Assembly: GCA_020216925.1 (NCBI GenBank)
Contig: JAIWOL010000072.1
Coordinates: 1-10,000 of the forward strand
Direction: 5' to 3'
Length of the DNA stretch: 10,000 bases
DNA from: Thiobacillus sp.
Lineage (GTDB): Bacteria; Pseudomonadota; Gammaproteobacteria; Burkholderiales; Thiobacillaceae
Shown here: positions 1 through 6,548 of the stretch, piece after piece
Layout of the letters: each line of letters opens with the position of its first letter
How positions within the stretch are numbered: position 1 is the first letter of the stretch
The notes under the pieces: generated by a model
The model's input: only the letters and a program-made list of their open reading frames with translations
The model's database searches: none
What the model was told of the DNA's origin: nothing
Program-made: the position numbers and the translations under genes

Positions 1-557
1 ACGGTCATGGCCAGGGCGATGAAGGCGAGCACCGACACCCGGGTGGCGAAGCTGGCCGCCGCCACGGTGCCCAGCGTGATGACGATGATTTCGGCGGAGA
101 GGATGAAATCGGTACGGATCGCGCCCTTGATCTTGTCCTTTTCGAACGCGACCAGATCGAGCGCCGGGTCTTTGCGCGCATGGACAAGCCCGGCCCTGTG
201 CGCGTCGTCTTCGGCCTGGTTGTGCAGGAATTTGTGGACGAGTTTCTCGAAGCCTTCGTAACAGAGGAAAGCCCCGCCCAGCATGAGCAGCGGCGTGATC
301 GCCCAGGATGCCACGGCGCTGATGGCGAGTGCGGCGGGCACCAGGATGAGCTTGTTGACGAGCGAGCCCTTGGCCACGGCCCATACCACCGGCAACTCAC
401 GATCGGCTCGCACGCCGGCCACCTGTTGCGCGTTGAGCGCGAGGTCGTCGCCTAGCACGCCGGCGGTTTTTCTGGCCGCAACCTTGGACAGGACGGCCAC
501 GTCGTCGAGCACGCTCGCGATATCGTCGATGAGGGCTAACAGGCTGGCACCGGCCAT
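1..557 (-). CDS. yedI: DUF808 (YedI-type) inner-membrane protein, C-terminus cut by window edge
   Basis: The reverse strand gives 185 full codons from ATG at 557-555, still open at base 1, so the C-terminal part is missing; E. coli YedI is about 305 residues. The match to YedI/DUF808 is close along the visible length: an N-terminal [19 protein letters not shown], then [15 protein letters not shown] [20 protein letters not shown] (residues 28-46), [13 protein letters not shown] (53-65), a hydrophobic stretch at about 68-98 ending in [13 protein letters not shown], the conserved [16 protein letters not shown] (142-157), and another hydrophobic run to the edge. Family knowledge says a multi-pass inner-membrane protein of unknown function. 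It lies 57 nt downstream of nadA on the same strand and may be co-transcribed; no terminator is visible between them. No clear Shine-Dalgarno precedes the start, which is chosen by family alignment. Confidence 0.9.
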   Translation of the reverse strand, partial: MAGASLLALIDDIASVLDDVAVLSKVAARKTAGVLGDDLALNAQQVAGVRADRELPVVWAVAKGSLVNKLILVPAALAISAVASWAITPLLMLGGAFLCYEGFEKLVHKFLHNQAEDDAHRAGLVHARKDPALDLVAFEKDKIKGAIRTDFILSAEIIVITLGTVAAASFATRVSVLAFIALAMT

Positions 558-614
558 GAGTGTGCTACGTGCAGGGCGAAAAACGAAGGGGCGGGATCAG
601 GGCGCGGCGGTGGT

Positions 615-1679
615 TCAGTCGCCCAGTTGAATGCGGCCGGCTTTTTCGGCAATGGCAAAATCCAGCATGCGCTGGATCGACAGCCGGGCCTTGGCGCGGA
701 TGGATGCCTCGATGTGGATTTCGTTCGCCCCCGTTTCCAGCACACGGGCGAGGTTTTTCAGGCCGTTCATCGCCATCCACGGGCAGTGCGCGCACGACTG
801 GCAGGTCGCGCCCTCGCCCGCAGTCGGCGCTTCGAGCAGGATCTTGCCGGGGGCGGCGGCGCGCATCTTGTGGAAGATGCCGTTGTCGGTGGCGACGATG
901 AATTCGCGGTTGGGCAGATCGTGCACCGCGTGGATGAGCTGGGTGGTCGAGCCGACCACGTCGGCCTGCGCGATCACGGCCTCGGGCGATTCCGGGTGGA
1001 CGAGCACGGCGGCGCCGGGATGCTCGGCGCGCAGCTTCTTCAGCGCCTCGGCCTTGAAGGCTTCGTGCACCACGCACGACCCCTGCCACAGCAGCATGTC
1101 GGCACCCGTGACGCGCTGCACGTAATCGCCCAGATGGCGGTCTGGCGCCCACAACAGTTTGTGGCCCTGGCTGTGCAGATACTTGACGATCTTGACGGCG
1201 ATGCCGGAGGTGACGACCCAGTCGGCCCGGGCCTTCACGGCCGCGCTGGTGTTGGCGTAGACGACCGAGAGACGGTCCGGATGCGCGTCGCAGAAGGCGG
1301 TGAATGCGTCCGCCGGGCAGGCCAGGTCGAGCGAACAGTCGGCCGCCAGATCGGGCATCAGCACGCGCTTTTCCGGATTGAGGATCTTGGACGTCTCGCC
1401 CATGAACTTCACGCCGGCGACGATCAGCGTCCTGGCCGGGTGGGCGTGGGCGAAACGCGCCATTTCGAGCGAATCGGACACGCAGCCGCCGGTTTCCTCG
1501 GCCAGATCCTGCAGGTCGGCGTGGGTGTAGTAGTGCGCCACCAGCACCGCGTCCTGCTGTTGCATCAAAGTCTTGATGCGCGATTTCAGCGCGACGCGTT
1601 CGTCTGCGGACAGCGTTTCCTCGACCATGGGCGGGGCCACGATCGCGGGTCTGACGGGAACGGGGAAGGCTAGGCTCAT
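615..1679 (-). CDS. nadA: Quinolinate synthase NadA
   Basis: 354 residues; condenses iminoaspartate (made by NadB) with dihydroxyacetone phosphate to quinolinate, the de novo NAD precursor, in the cytoplasm using an oxygen-sensitive [4Fe-4S] cluster. Comparison from memory with E. coli NadA (347 aa) places the cluster ligands at C115 (in [10 protein letters not shown]), C202 (WQGSC) and C299, the last Cys of the C293-x2-C296-x2-C299 motif in [19 protein letters not shown]. Other conserved blocks are [19 protein letters not shown] (47-65), [13 protein letters not shown] (88-100), [18 protein letters not shown] (141-158) and VHPESPEAV (227-235). All known key residues are present and no frameshift is seen. 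ATG at 1679 gives the usual length; M18 (1628) is an alternative. Neither has a strong Shine-Dalgarno. nadB and nadC are not in the window. It is divergent from hda, with a candidate -10 box just upstream. Confidence 0.97.
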   Translation of the reverse strand: MSLAFPVPVRPAIVAPPMVEETLSADERVALKSRIKTLMQQQDAVLVAHYYTHADLQDLAEETGGCVSDSLEMARFAHAHPARTLIVAGVKFMGETSKILNPEKRVLMPDLAADCSLDLACPADAFTAFCDAHPDRLSVVYANTSAAVKARADWVVTSGIAVKIVKYLHSQGHKLLWAPDRHLGDYVQRVTGADMLLWQGSCVVHEAFKAEALKKLRAEHPGAAVLVHPESPEAVIAQADVVGSTTQLIHAVHDLPNREFIVATDNGIFHKMRAAAPGKILLEAPTAGEGATCQSCAHCPWMAMNGLKNLARVLETGANEIHIEASIRAKARLSIQRMLDFAIAEKAGRIQLGD

Positions 1680-1696
1680 TGCAGGGCGGGGGCTAA

Positions 1697-1719
1697 CGGG
1701 TCAATCAACCCGCAGTATA
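1697..1719 (-). promoter_or_regulatory. Candidate nadA -10 box with an inverted repeat at the start site
   Basis: On the minus strand TATACT (1719-1714) is a 5/6 match to the sigma-70 -10 consensus, 35 nt before the nadA ATG. No convincing -35 box lies 16-18 nt upstream. Immediately downstream is CGGGT-N6-ACCCG (1712-1697), an inverted repeat covering the expected transcription start near 1707. That is a typical position for a repressor site, but the arms are only 5 bp and I recognise no known NAD-regulator motif in it. Confidence 0.35.
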
Positions 1720-1781
1720 GCCGCGCGCGGCGGCCGTTTCGCATGGCGAGGCCCCGGGCTTTTGCGTATCCTTACCGCCCT

Positions 1782-2426
1782 ATGCGGCAACTGCTTCTCG
1801 ACATCCGGCCTCCTGCGCGCCCCGAACTGGCGCGTTTCGTCGTCGGCCGCAACGATGAACTCGTGGCGCAGCTGACTGCCATGCTCGCGGGTACGGCGAC
1901 CGAACGCGCGGTCTATGTCTGGGGGGTGCCCGGCAGTGGCAAGAGCTATCTGCTGGAAGCCTGGGCCCATGCCTGCGAATCGGTCGGCAAGCAGGTGGCG
2001 CGCGGCGGGCTGGAAGCGGCAACGGTGGTGGTGGCCGACGGAGTCGACAACTGGGACGCAGCGCAGCAGCTCGCCGGATTTGCGGTCTATGACCGGGTAC
2101 GCGACGCAGGCGGCTGGTGGCTGGGGGCGGGGCGCGCCGCCCCCGCCGAGGTGCCGCTGATGCCGGAATTGCGCACCCGGCTGGGCTGGGGGCTGGTGTT
2201 TCAGATGGCGTCGCTGACGGATGCGGACAAGCAGGCCGCCCTGGCGTGCCATGCCGAATCACTGGGATTCCGGCTTTCGCCCGCGGTGGCCGATTATCTG
2301 CTCACGCGCGGCGCGCGCGACATGCAGAGCCTGCTTGCCACGCTGGAAGCGCTCGATCGCGCCAGTCTGGAATCGCAGCGCCCGATCACCCTGCCGTGGG
2401 TGCGGCAGCTGCTCTCCGGCGGCTGA
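1782..2426 (+). CDS. hda: DnaA regulatory inactivator Hda (DnaA-related AAA+ protein)
   Basis: 214 residues. Hda binds the DNA-loaded sliding clamp and stimulates ATP hydrolysis by DnaA, limiting re-initiation of replication. The clamp-binding motif is at the extreme N-terminus (Q3-L-L-L-D-I). The AAA+ core follows: Walker A GVPGSGKS (48-55), Walker B region VVVADGVDN (82-90), a sensor I area WWLGAG (112-117), the arginine-finger segment PELRTRLGWG (128-137), and a sensor II helix with R179 in ARDMQSLL. The C-terminal DnaA DNA-binding domain is absent, as expected for Hda rather than DnaA. E. coli Hda is about 233 residues. The frame is open from an ATG at 1743, but the family N-terminus (M-R/K-QLLLD) fixes the start at 1782. 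No Shine-Dalgarno is present. An alternative name is a DnaA-like ATPase of the Hda subfamily. Confidence 0.92.
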   Translation: MRQLLLDIRPPARPELARFVVGRNDELVAQLTAMLAGTATERAVYVWGVPGSGKSYLLEAWAHACESVGKQVARGGLEAATVVVADGVDNWDAAQQLAGFAVYDRVRDAGGWWLGAGRAAPAEVPLMPELRTRLGWGLVFQMASLTDADKQAALACHAESLGFRLSPAVADYLLTRGARDMQSLLATLEALDRASLESQRPITLPWVRQLLSGG

Positions 2427-2798
2427 TCAGCCCTGCTGTTGTTGCTGTTCGGCGATGTCCTTGTGGACCTGCGCCATGTCCAGGCCCATCACCTGCCCGA
2501 TCAGCGAGTCGAGCGCCTGTGCGGGCAGCGAACCGGCTTCGGAATAGAGGATGACGTTTTCGCGGAAGACCATCAGGGTGGGGATCGAGCGGATCTGGAA
2601 CGAGGCGGCCAGTTCCTGCTCGACTTCGGTGTTGACCTTGGCAAAGACGATGCCGGGGTGCTTGTCGGCGGCGGCCTCGAAAACGGGTGCAAAGCCCCGG
2701 CAGGGGCCGCACCAGGGCGCCCAGAAGTCGATGATGACGACGTCGTTGCCGGTGATGGTGGATTCGAAATTGTCTTTGTTGAGTTCGATGACGGCCAT
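2427..2798 (-). CDS. Thioredoxin family protein with Gln-rich tail
   Basis: 123 residues, cytoplasmic (no signal peptide). The thioredoxin fold is evident: DFWAPWCGPC with the redox pair C30/C33 (24-33), then the cis-proline loop SIPTLMVF with P73, and the conserved VNTE (56-59) and FQIRS (67-71). Expected role: dithiol-disulfide exchange, kept reduced by thioredoxin reductase. It differs from classical Trx1 (about 108 aa) in RGFAPVFE instead of KMIAPILD after the active site, and in a C-terminal extension that ends in five consecutive Gln and Gly (118-123). The frame is open upstream to 3158, but family homology starts at MAVIELNKDNF; a weak GAGA Shine-Dalgarno precedes ATG 2798. Its stop abuts the hda stop. 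An intrinsic terminator hairpin lies 22 nt upstream of the start codon, so expression may be attenuated (inference). Which Trx paralogue this is cannot be settled here. Confidence 0.93.
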   Translation of the reverse strand: MAVIELNKDNFESTITGNDVVIIDFWAPWCGPCRGFAPVFEAAADKHPGIVFAKVNTEVEQELAASFQIRSIPTLMVFRENVILYSEAGSLPAQALDSLIGQVMGLDMAQVHKDIAEQQQQQG

Positions 2799-2820
2799 GC
2801 TGGTTTCTCGCAAGCAGATG

Positions 2821-2856
2821 AATAAAAAAAGGCGCGTGGACGAATGCCTCGCGCCT
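2821..2856 (-). terminator. Intrinsic terminator in the leader of the thioredoxin gene
   Basis: Read on the minus strand: AGGCGCG (2856-2850), a 13-nt loop, CGCGCCT (2836-2830), then a run of seven T (2830-2824, the first shared with the stem) and ATT. The 7-bp G+C-rich stem followed at once by the U-tract is a classic Rho-independent terminator. It points towards the thioredoxin gene, whose ATG is at 2798. It may end transcription from the small gene at 2981-3247, or act as an attenuator within the thioredoxin leader. Confidence 0.8.
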
Positions 2857-2862
2857 GATGTC

Positions 2863-2892
2863 ACCCTATCACGGATGACGGGCCACCGCCAA
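2863..2892 (-). promoter_or_regulatory. Candidate promoter upstream of the leader hairpin (weak)
   Basis: Minus strand TTGGCG (2892-2887), an 18-nt spacer, then TAGGGT (2868-2863) preceded by TG in the extended -10 position. The match to sigma-70 is only moderate. If used, transcription would start near 2856, exactly where the hairpin begins, and the thioredoxin mRNA would open with the terminator structure. Confidence 0.25.
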
Positions 2893-2940
2893 TTCGGCAG
2901 CTCATGATCGGGGGCCGCCTGACCGCGTGCGCCCCGGGGT

Positions 2941-2958
2941 CCGGTCGAAGCCGACCGG
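2941..2958. other. GC-rich hairpin after the small hypothetical gene
   Basis: CCGGTCG (2941-2947), loop AAGC, CGACCGG (2952-2958): a perfect 7-bp stem 22 bases past the stop codon of the 88-residue gene. No U-tract follows on either strand, so it is at best a pause or 3'-end-protecting structure rather than a proven terminator. Confidence 0.4.
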
Positions 2959-2980
2959 CCAGGAAAATCGTGCCCAATGT

Positions 2981-3247
2981 CTAACGCGCGAAAGCCTGCG
3001 AAAACAGGCCGCGCTTGTGTCCGGCGCCGGGCTGCTGCGCGCTGCGAACCATGTTCTGGCTGTGCTTCAGATTGTTCCGGACTTCGGCGCGGTTCACGGC
3101 CATGATGAGCTCGGTGGCGAGTACGCGCGCCTGATGCGGGGTGAGGGCGAGCGTGCATTGTTGCAGCACGAGCTCCACATGGTCGCGTCCCTGCGCATCT
3201 TCTCTGAGGTTGATGTTGAGGGTGTCGCCAGTATCGAGTTCGATCAT
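2981..3247 (-). CDS. Conserved-looking small protein of unknown function (88 aa)
   Basis: I do not recognise the family. The product begins MIELDTGDTLNINLRED, has a probable beta-rich first third, a single Cys (C31), and then a helical segment LTPHQARVLATELIMAVNRAEVRNNL (35-60). The tail is basic and low in order (QQPGAGHKRGLFSQAFAR). There is no signal peptide or membrane segment. The start at 3247 is chosen because AAGGAG (3261-3256) lies 8 nt upstream. An in-frame ATG at 3295 also has a GGAGG 7 nt upstream, but the 48 nt between use codons untypical of this genome (ACT, TAT, CTT, GGA) and contain a sigma-54-like promoter whose expected start is near 3273. The gene stands alone between the RND operon and the thioredoxin gene, on the same strand as both. 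Real-gene evidence: a strong ribosome site, terminator-like hairpins on both sides, and balanced amino-acid composition. Confidence 0.7.
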   Translation of the reverse strand: MIELDTGDTLNINLREDAQGRDHVELVLQQCTLALTPHQARVLATELIMAVNRAEVRNNLKHSQNMVRSAQQPGAGHKRGLFSQAFAR

Positions 3248-3284
3248 GTTGAGGTCTCCTTGCGTTGCGTGTGCAAGGGTATAT

Positions 3285-3300
3285 GCAGTGTCCATGCCAA
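3285..3300 (-). promoter_or_regulatory. Sigma-54-like (-24/-12) promoter for the 88-aa gene
   Basis: Minus strand TTGGCATGGACACTGC (3300-3285). The invariant GG (3298-3297) and GC (3286-3285) are separated by exactly 10 nt, as RpoN promoters require, and the flanks resemble TGGCAYG-N4-TTGCW with one mismatch in the -12 half. The predicted start near 3273 leaves a leader of about 25 nt carrying the AAGGAG ribosome site. No competing sigma-70 pair is seen. Confidence 0.45.
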
Positions 3301-3343
3301 AGCCTCCGTGCCCGGTGAAATCATGAAAACCGCAGTAAATCAG

Positions 3344-3365
3344 GGCTCAATGAAGGCTTGATGAA
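3344..3365. repeat. Tandem 11-bp imperfect repeat upstream of the sigma-54-like site
   Basis: GGCTCAATGAA (3344-3354) is followed directly by GGCTTGATGAA (3355-3365), matching at 9 of 11 positions. The 11-bp period places both copies on one face of the helix. It lies about 71-92 nt upstream of the predicted start of the 88-aa gene, within the usual range for an enhancer-binding protein, though chance cannot be excluded. Confidence 0.4.
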
Positions 3366-3379
3366 TGCGCGGCCAGGCC

Positions 3380-3405
3380 CGCCCTGACGAAGCCTCGTCA
3401 GGGCG
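3380..3405. terminator. Strong hairpin after the RND operon, terminator-like without U-tract
   Basis: CGCCCTGACGA (3380-3390), loop AGCC, TCGTCAGGGCG (3395-3405): a perfect 11-bp stem 16 bases beyond the RND permease stop. No T-run follows on the minus strand, so it may be a weak intrinsic terminator or a 3' stabilising stem. Confidence 0.5.
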
Positions 3406-3421
3406 CGGTCAGATTCGACAG

Positions 3422-6400
3422 TCAGACGGCCGGCGCCGGCTGCGCGGCGGGGAGACGTTCGCGGGTGAGCAGGGTGTAGGCGACCGGAATCACGAACAGC
3501 GTGAGCAGGGTACCCAGCAGCAGCCCGCCGACGATGACCCAGCCAATGGGCGAGCGGGATTCGGCCCCGGCGCCGGTGGCGACGGCCAGCGGCACCGCGC
3601 CCAGCACCATGGCGGCTGTGGTCATGAGGATGGGCCGCAGGCGCAGGCTGGCGGCCTCGATTACGGCGTCGACCTTGCGCTTGCCGCGTGCCCGCAACTG
3701 GTTGGCAAATTCGACGATGAGGATGCCGTGCTTGGTGATGAGGCCCACCAGCATCACCAGCCCGATCTGGCTGTAGACGTTGAGCGTGGCGCCAGTGAGT
3801 TTCAGCGCCAGCAGCGCACCGGTGGCGGCGAGCGGCACGGTGAGCAGAATGATGAAGGGCGAGATGAAACTTTCGAACTGCGCCGCGAGCACCAGGTAGA
3901 TGATGACCAGCGCGAGGGCGAAGACGACGGCCAGAGTGGCGCCGGATTCGGCGAATTCGCGCGACTGGCCGTCGAGCGCGGTGCGGGTGTTTTTCGGCAG
4001 CGTCTCTTTCGCGGCCTGGTCCATGAAGGCGAGCGCCTCGCCGAGCGTGTAGCCGGGCGCGATGTTGGCCGAGATGATCGCGGCGCGCTGGCGGTTGAAG
4101 TGGTTGAGCTCCTTGGGCGCCACGGCTTCCTTCACCGCAACCAGATTGGACAGCGCCGTCAGGCTGCCGTCGCGTCCCCGCACGTAGAGGGCGGTGAGGT
4201 CATCCGGCGTGGCGCGCGCGGCGGGGTCGAGCTGCACCTTGACGTTGTACTGCTCGCCTGCCTGTTTGTAGCGCGTGACTTCGCGTCCGCCCAGCAGGGT
4301 TTCCAGCGTGCGGCCGATGGTGTCCACGCCCACGCCCATCTGCGCGGCCTTGTCGCGGTTGATCGCTACCCGGAGCTGGGGCTTGTTGAGCTTGAGGTCG
4401 GTGTCCGGGTTGGCGAAGCCGGGGTACTCGCGCACCTTGGCCATGAGCGCCTCGACGGCGCTGTTGAGTTCTTCGTAGCTGGGAGCCTGCACCACGAACT
4501 GTAGCGGCGGATTGCGGAAATTCTGGCCGAGCGAGGGCGGGTTGATGGGGAAGGCGAGCACGCCGGGCATGCCCATGAACATTTTCGGCCCGAGTTCGGC
4601 GGTGATGTCCATCTGGCTGCGGGTGCGTTCCTCCCAGGGTTTCAGCATCACGAACGACAACGCGCTGTTGACCGGGTTGGGGCGTTCAAGTCCGGGGGCG
4701 ACGACGACAAATGCCGTGTTCACTTCGGGCACGCTCTGGTAGAGACTTTCCAGCTGACGGGCATAAGCGTCGGTGTATTGCAGGGTGGAGCCTTCGGGCG
4801 CGAGCATGAAGCCGATGAAAAAGCCTCTGTCTTCGGTCGGCGCAAGTTCGGATTTCAGCGATTTCAGCAGGCCCCAGGCCGCACCGGCGACCAGCGCGAA
4901 CACCAGCGCAACGAGGATCGGGTGGCGCAGGGTGCGGGTGAGGCCGCGTGTGTAGGCTGCGTTGAGACCGCCCAGCACACGCTCGCCAAAGTTGAACAAG
5001 GCGTTGTGCGCGGGTTCGTGGCGCAGCAGTTTGCTCGCCATCATCGGCGTGAGTGTGAGCGCGACAAAGCCCGATACCAGCACGGCGGCCGCCACGGTGA
5101 GTGCAAATTCGGTGAAGAGCTTGCCGGTATTGCCTTCGGCAAAGGCCAGCGGCGCGAACACGGCGGCCAGCGTGAGGGTCATCGCTACCACCGCAAAGCC
5201 GATTTCCCGGGCTCCTTTCATGGCGGCATCGTAGGGCCTCATGCCTTCTTCGATGTGGCGGTAGATGTTTTCCAGCATGACGATGGCGTCGTCCACCACC
5301 AGGCCGATGGCGAGCACCAGTCCCAGCAATGTCAGCACGTTGAGGGTGAACCCCATGGCGTAGAGAAAGATGAACGCGCCGATGAGCGAAACCGGAATCG
5401 TGACAAAGGGGATGAGCGTGGCGCGCCAATTGCGCAGAAACAGAAAGATCACCGCTACCACCAGCACCATGGCCTCGATCATGGTCTGGTAGACCGCATC
5501 GATGGATTTTTCGATGAATATCGAGCTGTCGAAGCCGACCCGCAGCGCCATACCTTCCGGCAGGCCAGCCTCGATGCGGGGCAATTCGGCCTTGACTGCG
5601 CGCGCCACCGCCAGGGTGTTGGCGGTGGACTGCTTGACGATGCCGAGACCAACCGCCGGCCGGCCATTGACGCGCACGATGTTGCGGTCGTCCTCGGCGC
5701 CGATTTCTGCGCGCCCCACGTCCGACAGACGGATCAGCGTGCCGCCGCTGTCGCGCAGGGTCAGGCGGTTGAATTCTGCCGGGCTTTTGAGGTCGGTTTC
5801 GGCCAGCACCGTGAATTCACGCGTCTGGCTTTCGATCCGGCCGGAGGGCAGTTCGGCATTCTGGCTGCGCAGGGCCGATTCGACATCCTGTACGGTGACG
5901 CCGAGCGCAGCCATGCGGTCGGGGTCGAGCCAGATGCGCATGGCGTAGCGCCGCTGTCCGCCGATGATGACCGATGCCACGCCGGGCAGGGTCTTCAGCT
6001 GGTCGGCCACGACACGGTCGGCGTAATCGGTGATTTCCAGCGGGTTCATGCGGTCGCTGGAAAACGCCAGCCAGATGATGGCCTGTGCGTCGGCCTCGAT
6101 CTTGGCCACCACCGGGTCGTTAGCTTCCTCGGGCAGGAGGCCGCGCGTGCGGGCGACGCGGTCGCGCACGTCGTTGGCCGCCGCCTCGGCATCGCGCGAC
6201 TGCGCGAATTCGACGGTGATCTGGCTGACTTCCTCGCGTGACACCGACTTGATGGTGCGGATGCCTTCGATCCCGGACAGCGCATCCTCAAGCGGCTTGG
6301 TGACCTGGGATTCCATCACCTCGGCCGACGCGCCGGGGTAGACCGTGCGCACCGACACCACTGGCGCGTCGATGTTGGGGTATTCGCGTACCGGCAGGCG

Positions 6401-6490
6401 GTCGAAGGCGACCAGGCCGATAAGGATGATCATGAGGCTCATCACCGTGGCGAACACGGGACGGCGAATGGAAATCTCGGACAGGATCAT
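3422..6490 (-). CDS. RND efflux transporter permease, AcrB/MexB-like (HAE1 type)
   Basis: 1022 residues, the usual RND length. It is the inner-membrane proton/substrate antiporter that, with its adaptor and an outer-membrane channel, expels toxic hydrophobic compounds. It starts MILSEISIRRPVFATVMSLMI with TM1 at about 11-29. The first periplasmic loop runs roughly 40-335, then TM2-6 at about 336-485, TM7 near 524-545, the second periplasmic loop 546-850, and TM8-12 to 1008. Proton-relay residues are intact: D400 and D401 in GLVVDDAIVMLENI (TM4), K920 in VGLITKHGILIVEF (TM10), and R950 and T957 in RLRPILMT (TM11). No regulator or outer-membrane partner gene is adjacent. It lies 58 nt downstream of the adaptor gene, same strand, clearly one operon. 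No strong Shine-Dalgarno; the start follows the family. Substrate cannot be told from sequence; the DD pair argues against a heavy-metal (CzcA-type) assignment. Confidence 0.95.
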   Translation of the reverse strand: MILSEISIRRPVFATVMSLMIILIGLVAFDRLPVREYPNIDAPVVSVRTVYPGASAEVMESQVTKPLEDALSGIEGIRTIKSVSREEVSQITVEFAQSRDAEAAANDVRDRVARTRGLLPEEANDPVVAKIEADAQAIIWLAFSSDRMNPLEITDYADRVVADQLKTLPGVASVIIGGQRRYAMRIWLDPDRMAALGVTVQDVESALRSQNAELPSGRIESQTREFTVLAETDLKSPAEFNRLTLRDSGGTLIRLSDVGRAEIGAEDDRNIVRVNGRPAVGLGIVKQSTANTLAVARAVKAELPRIEAGLPEGMALRVGFDSSIFIEKSIDAVYQTMIEAMVLVVAVIFLFLRNWRATLIPFVTIPVSLIGAFIFLYAMGFTLNVLTLLGLVLAIGLVVDDAIVMLENIYRHIEEGMRPYDAAMKGAREIGFAVVAMTLTLAAVFAPLAFAEGNTGKLFTEFALTVAAAVLVSGFVALTLTPMMASKLLRHEPAHNALFNFGERVLGGLNAAYTRGLTRTLRHPILVALVFALVAGAAWGLLKSLKSELAPTEDRGFFIGFMLAPEGSTLQYTDAYARQLESLYQSVPEVNTAFVVVAPGLERPNPVNSALSFVMLKPWEERTRSQMDITAELGPKMFMGMPGVLAFPINPPSLGQNFRNPPLQFVVQAPSYEELNSAVEALMAKVREYPGFANPDTDLKLNKPQLRVAINRDKAAQMGVGVDTIGRTLETLLGGREVTRYKQAGEQYNVKVQLDPAARATPDDLTALYVRGRDGSLTALSNLVAVKEAVAPKELNHFNRQRAAIISANIAPGYTLGEALAFMDQAAKETLPKNTRTALDGQSREFAESGATLAVVFALALVIIYLVLAAQFESFISPFIILLTVPLAATGALLALKLTGATLNVYSQIGLVMLVGLITKHGILIVEFANQLRARGKRKVDAVIEAASLRLRPILMTTAAMVLGAVPLAVATGAGAESRSPIGWVIVGGLLLGTLLTLFVIPVAYTLLTRERLPAAQPAPAV

Positions 6491-6548
6491 GAGCGGCCAG
6501 AATTCAGGAGCGGTTCACGGGACGGGCGGGTTGAAGGCGGGCGCGGCT

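Noticed and set aside
627..1673. 348-codon plus-strand frame opposite nadA
   Set aside because: Exact antisense shadow of nadA, whose cluster cysteines and motifs are all intact on the other strand.
2799..3158. N-terminal extension of the thioredoxin frame
   Set aside because: It crosses the terminator and part of the small gene, is Arg/Pro/Ala-rich, and precedes the normal thioredoxin N-terminus.
3365..4504. 379-codon plus-strand frame overlapping the RND gene end
   Set aside because: Antisense shadow of the permease; low-complexity Gly/Gln/Arg/Asp composition and no ribosome site that would support it.
4778..6241. 487-codon open frame on the plus strand across the RND gene
   Set aside because: It is antisense to a fully conserved RND permease; its His/Gly/Arg/Asp-rich product has no family character. 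Long antisense frames are common in high-GC DNA.
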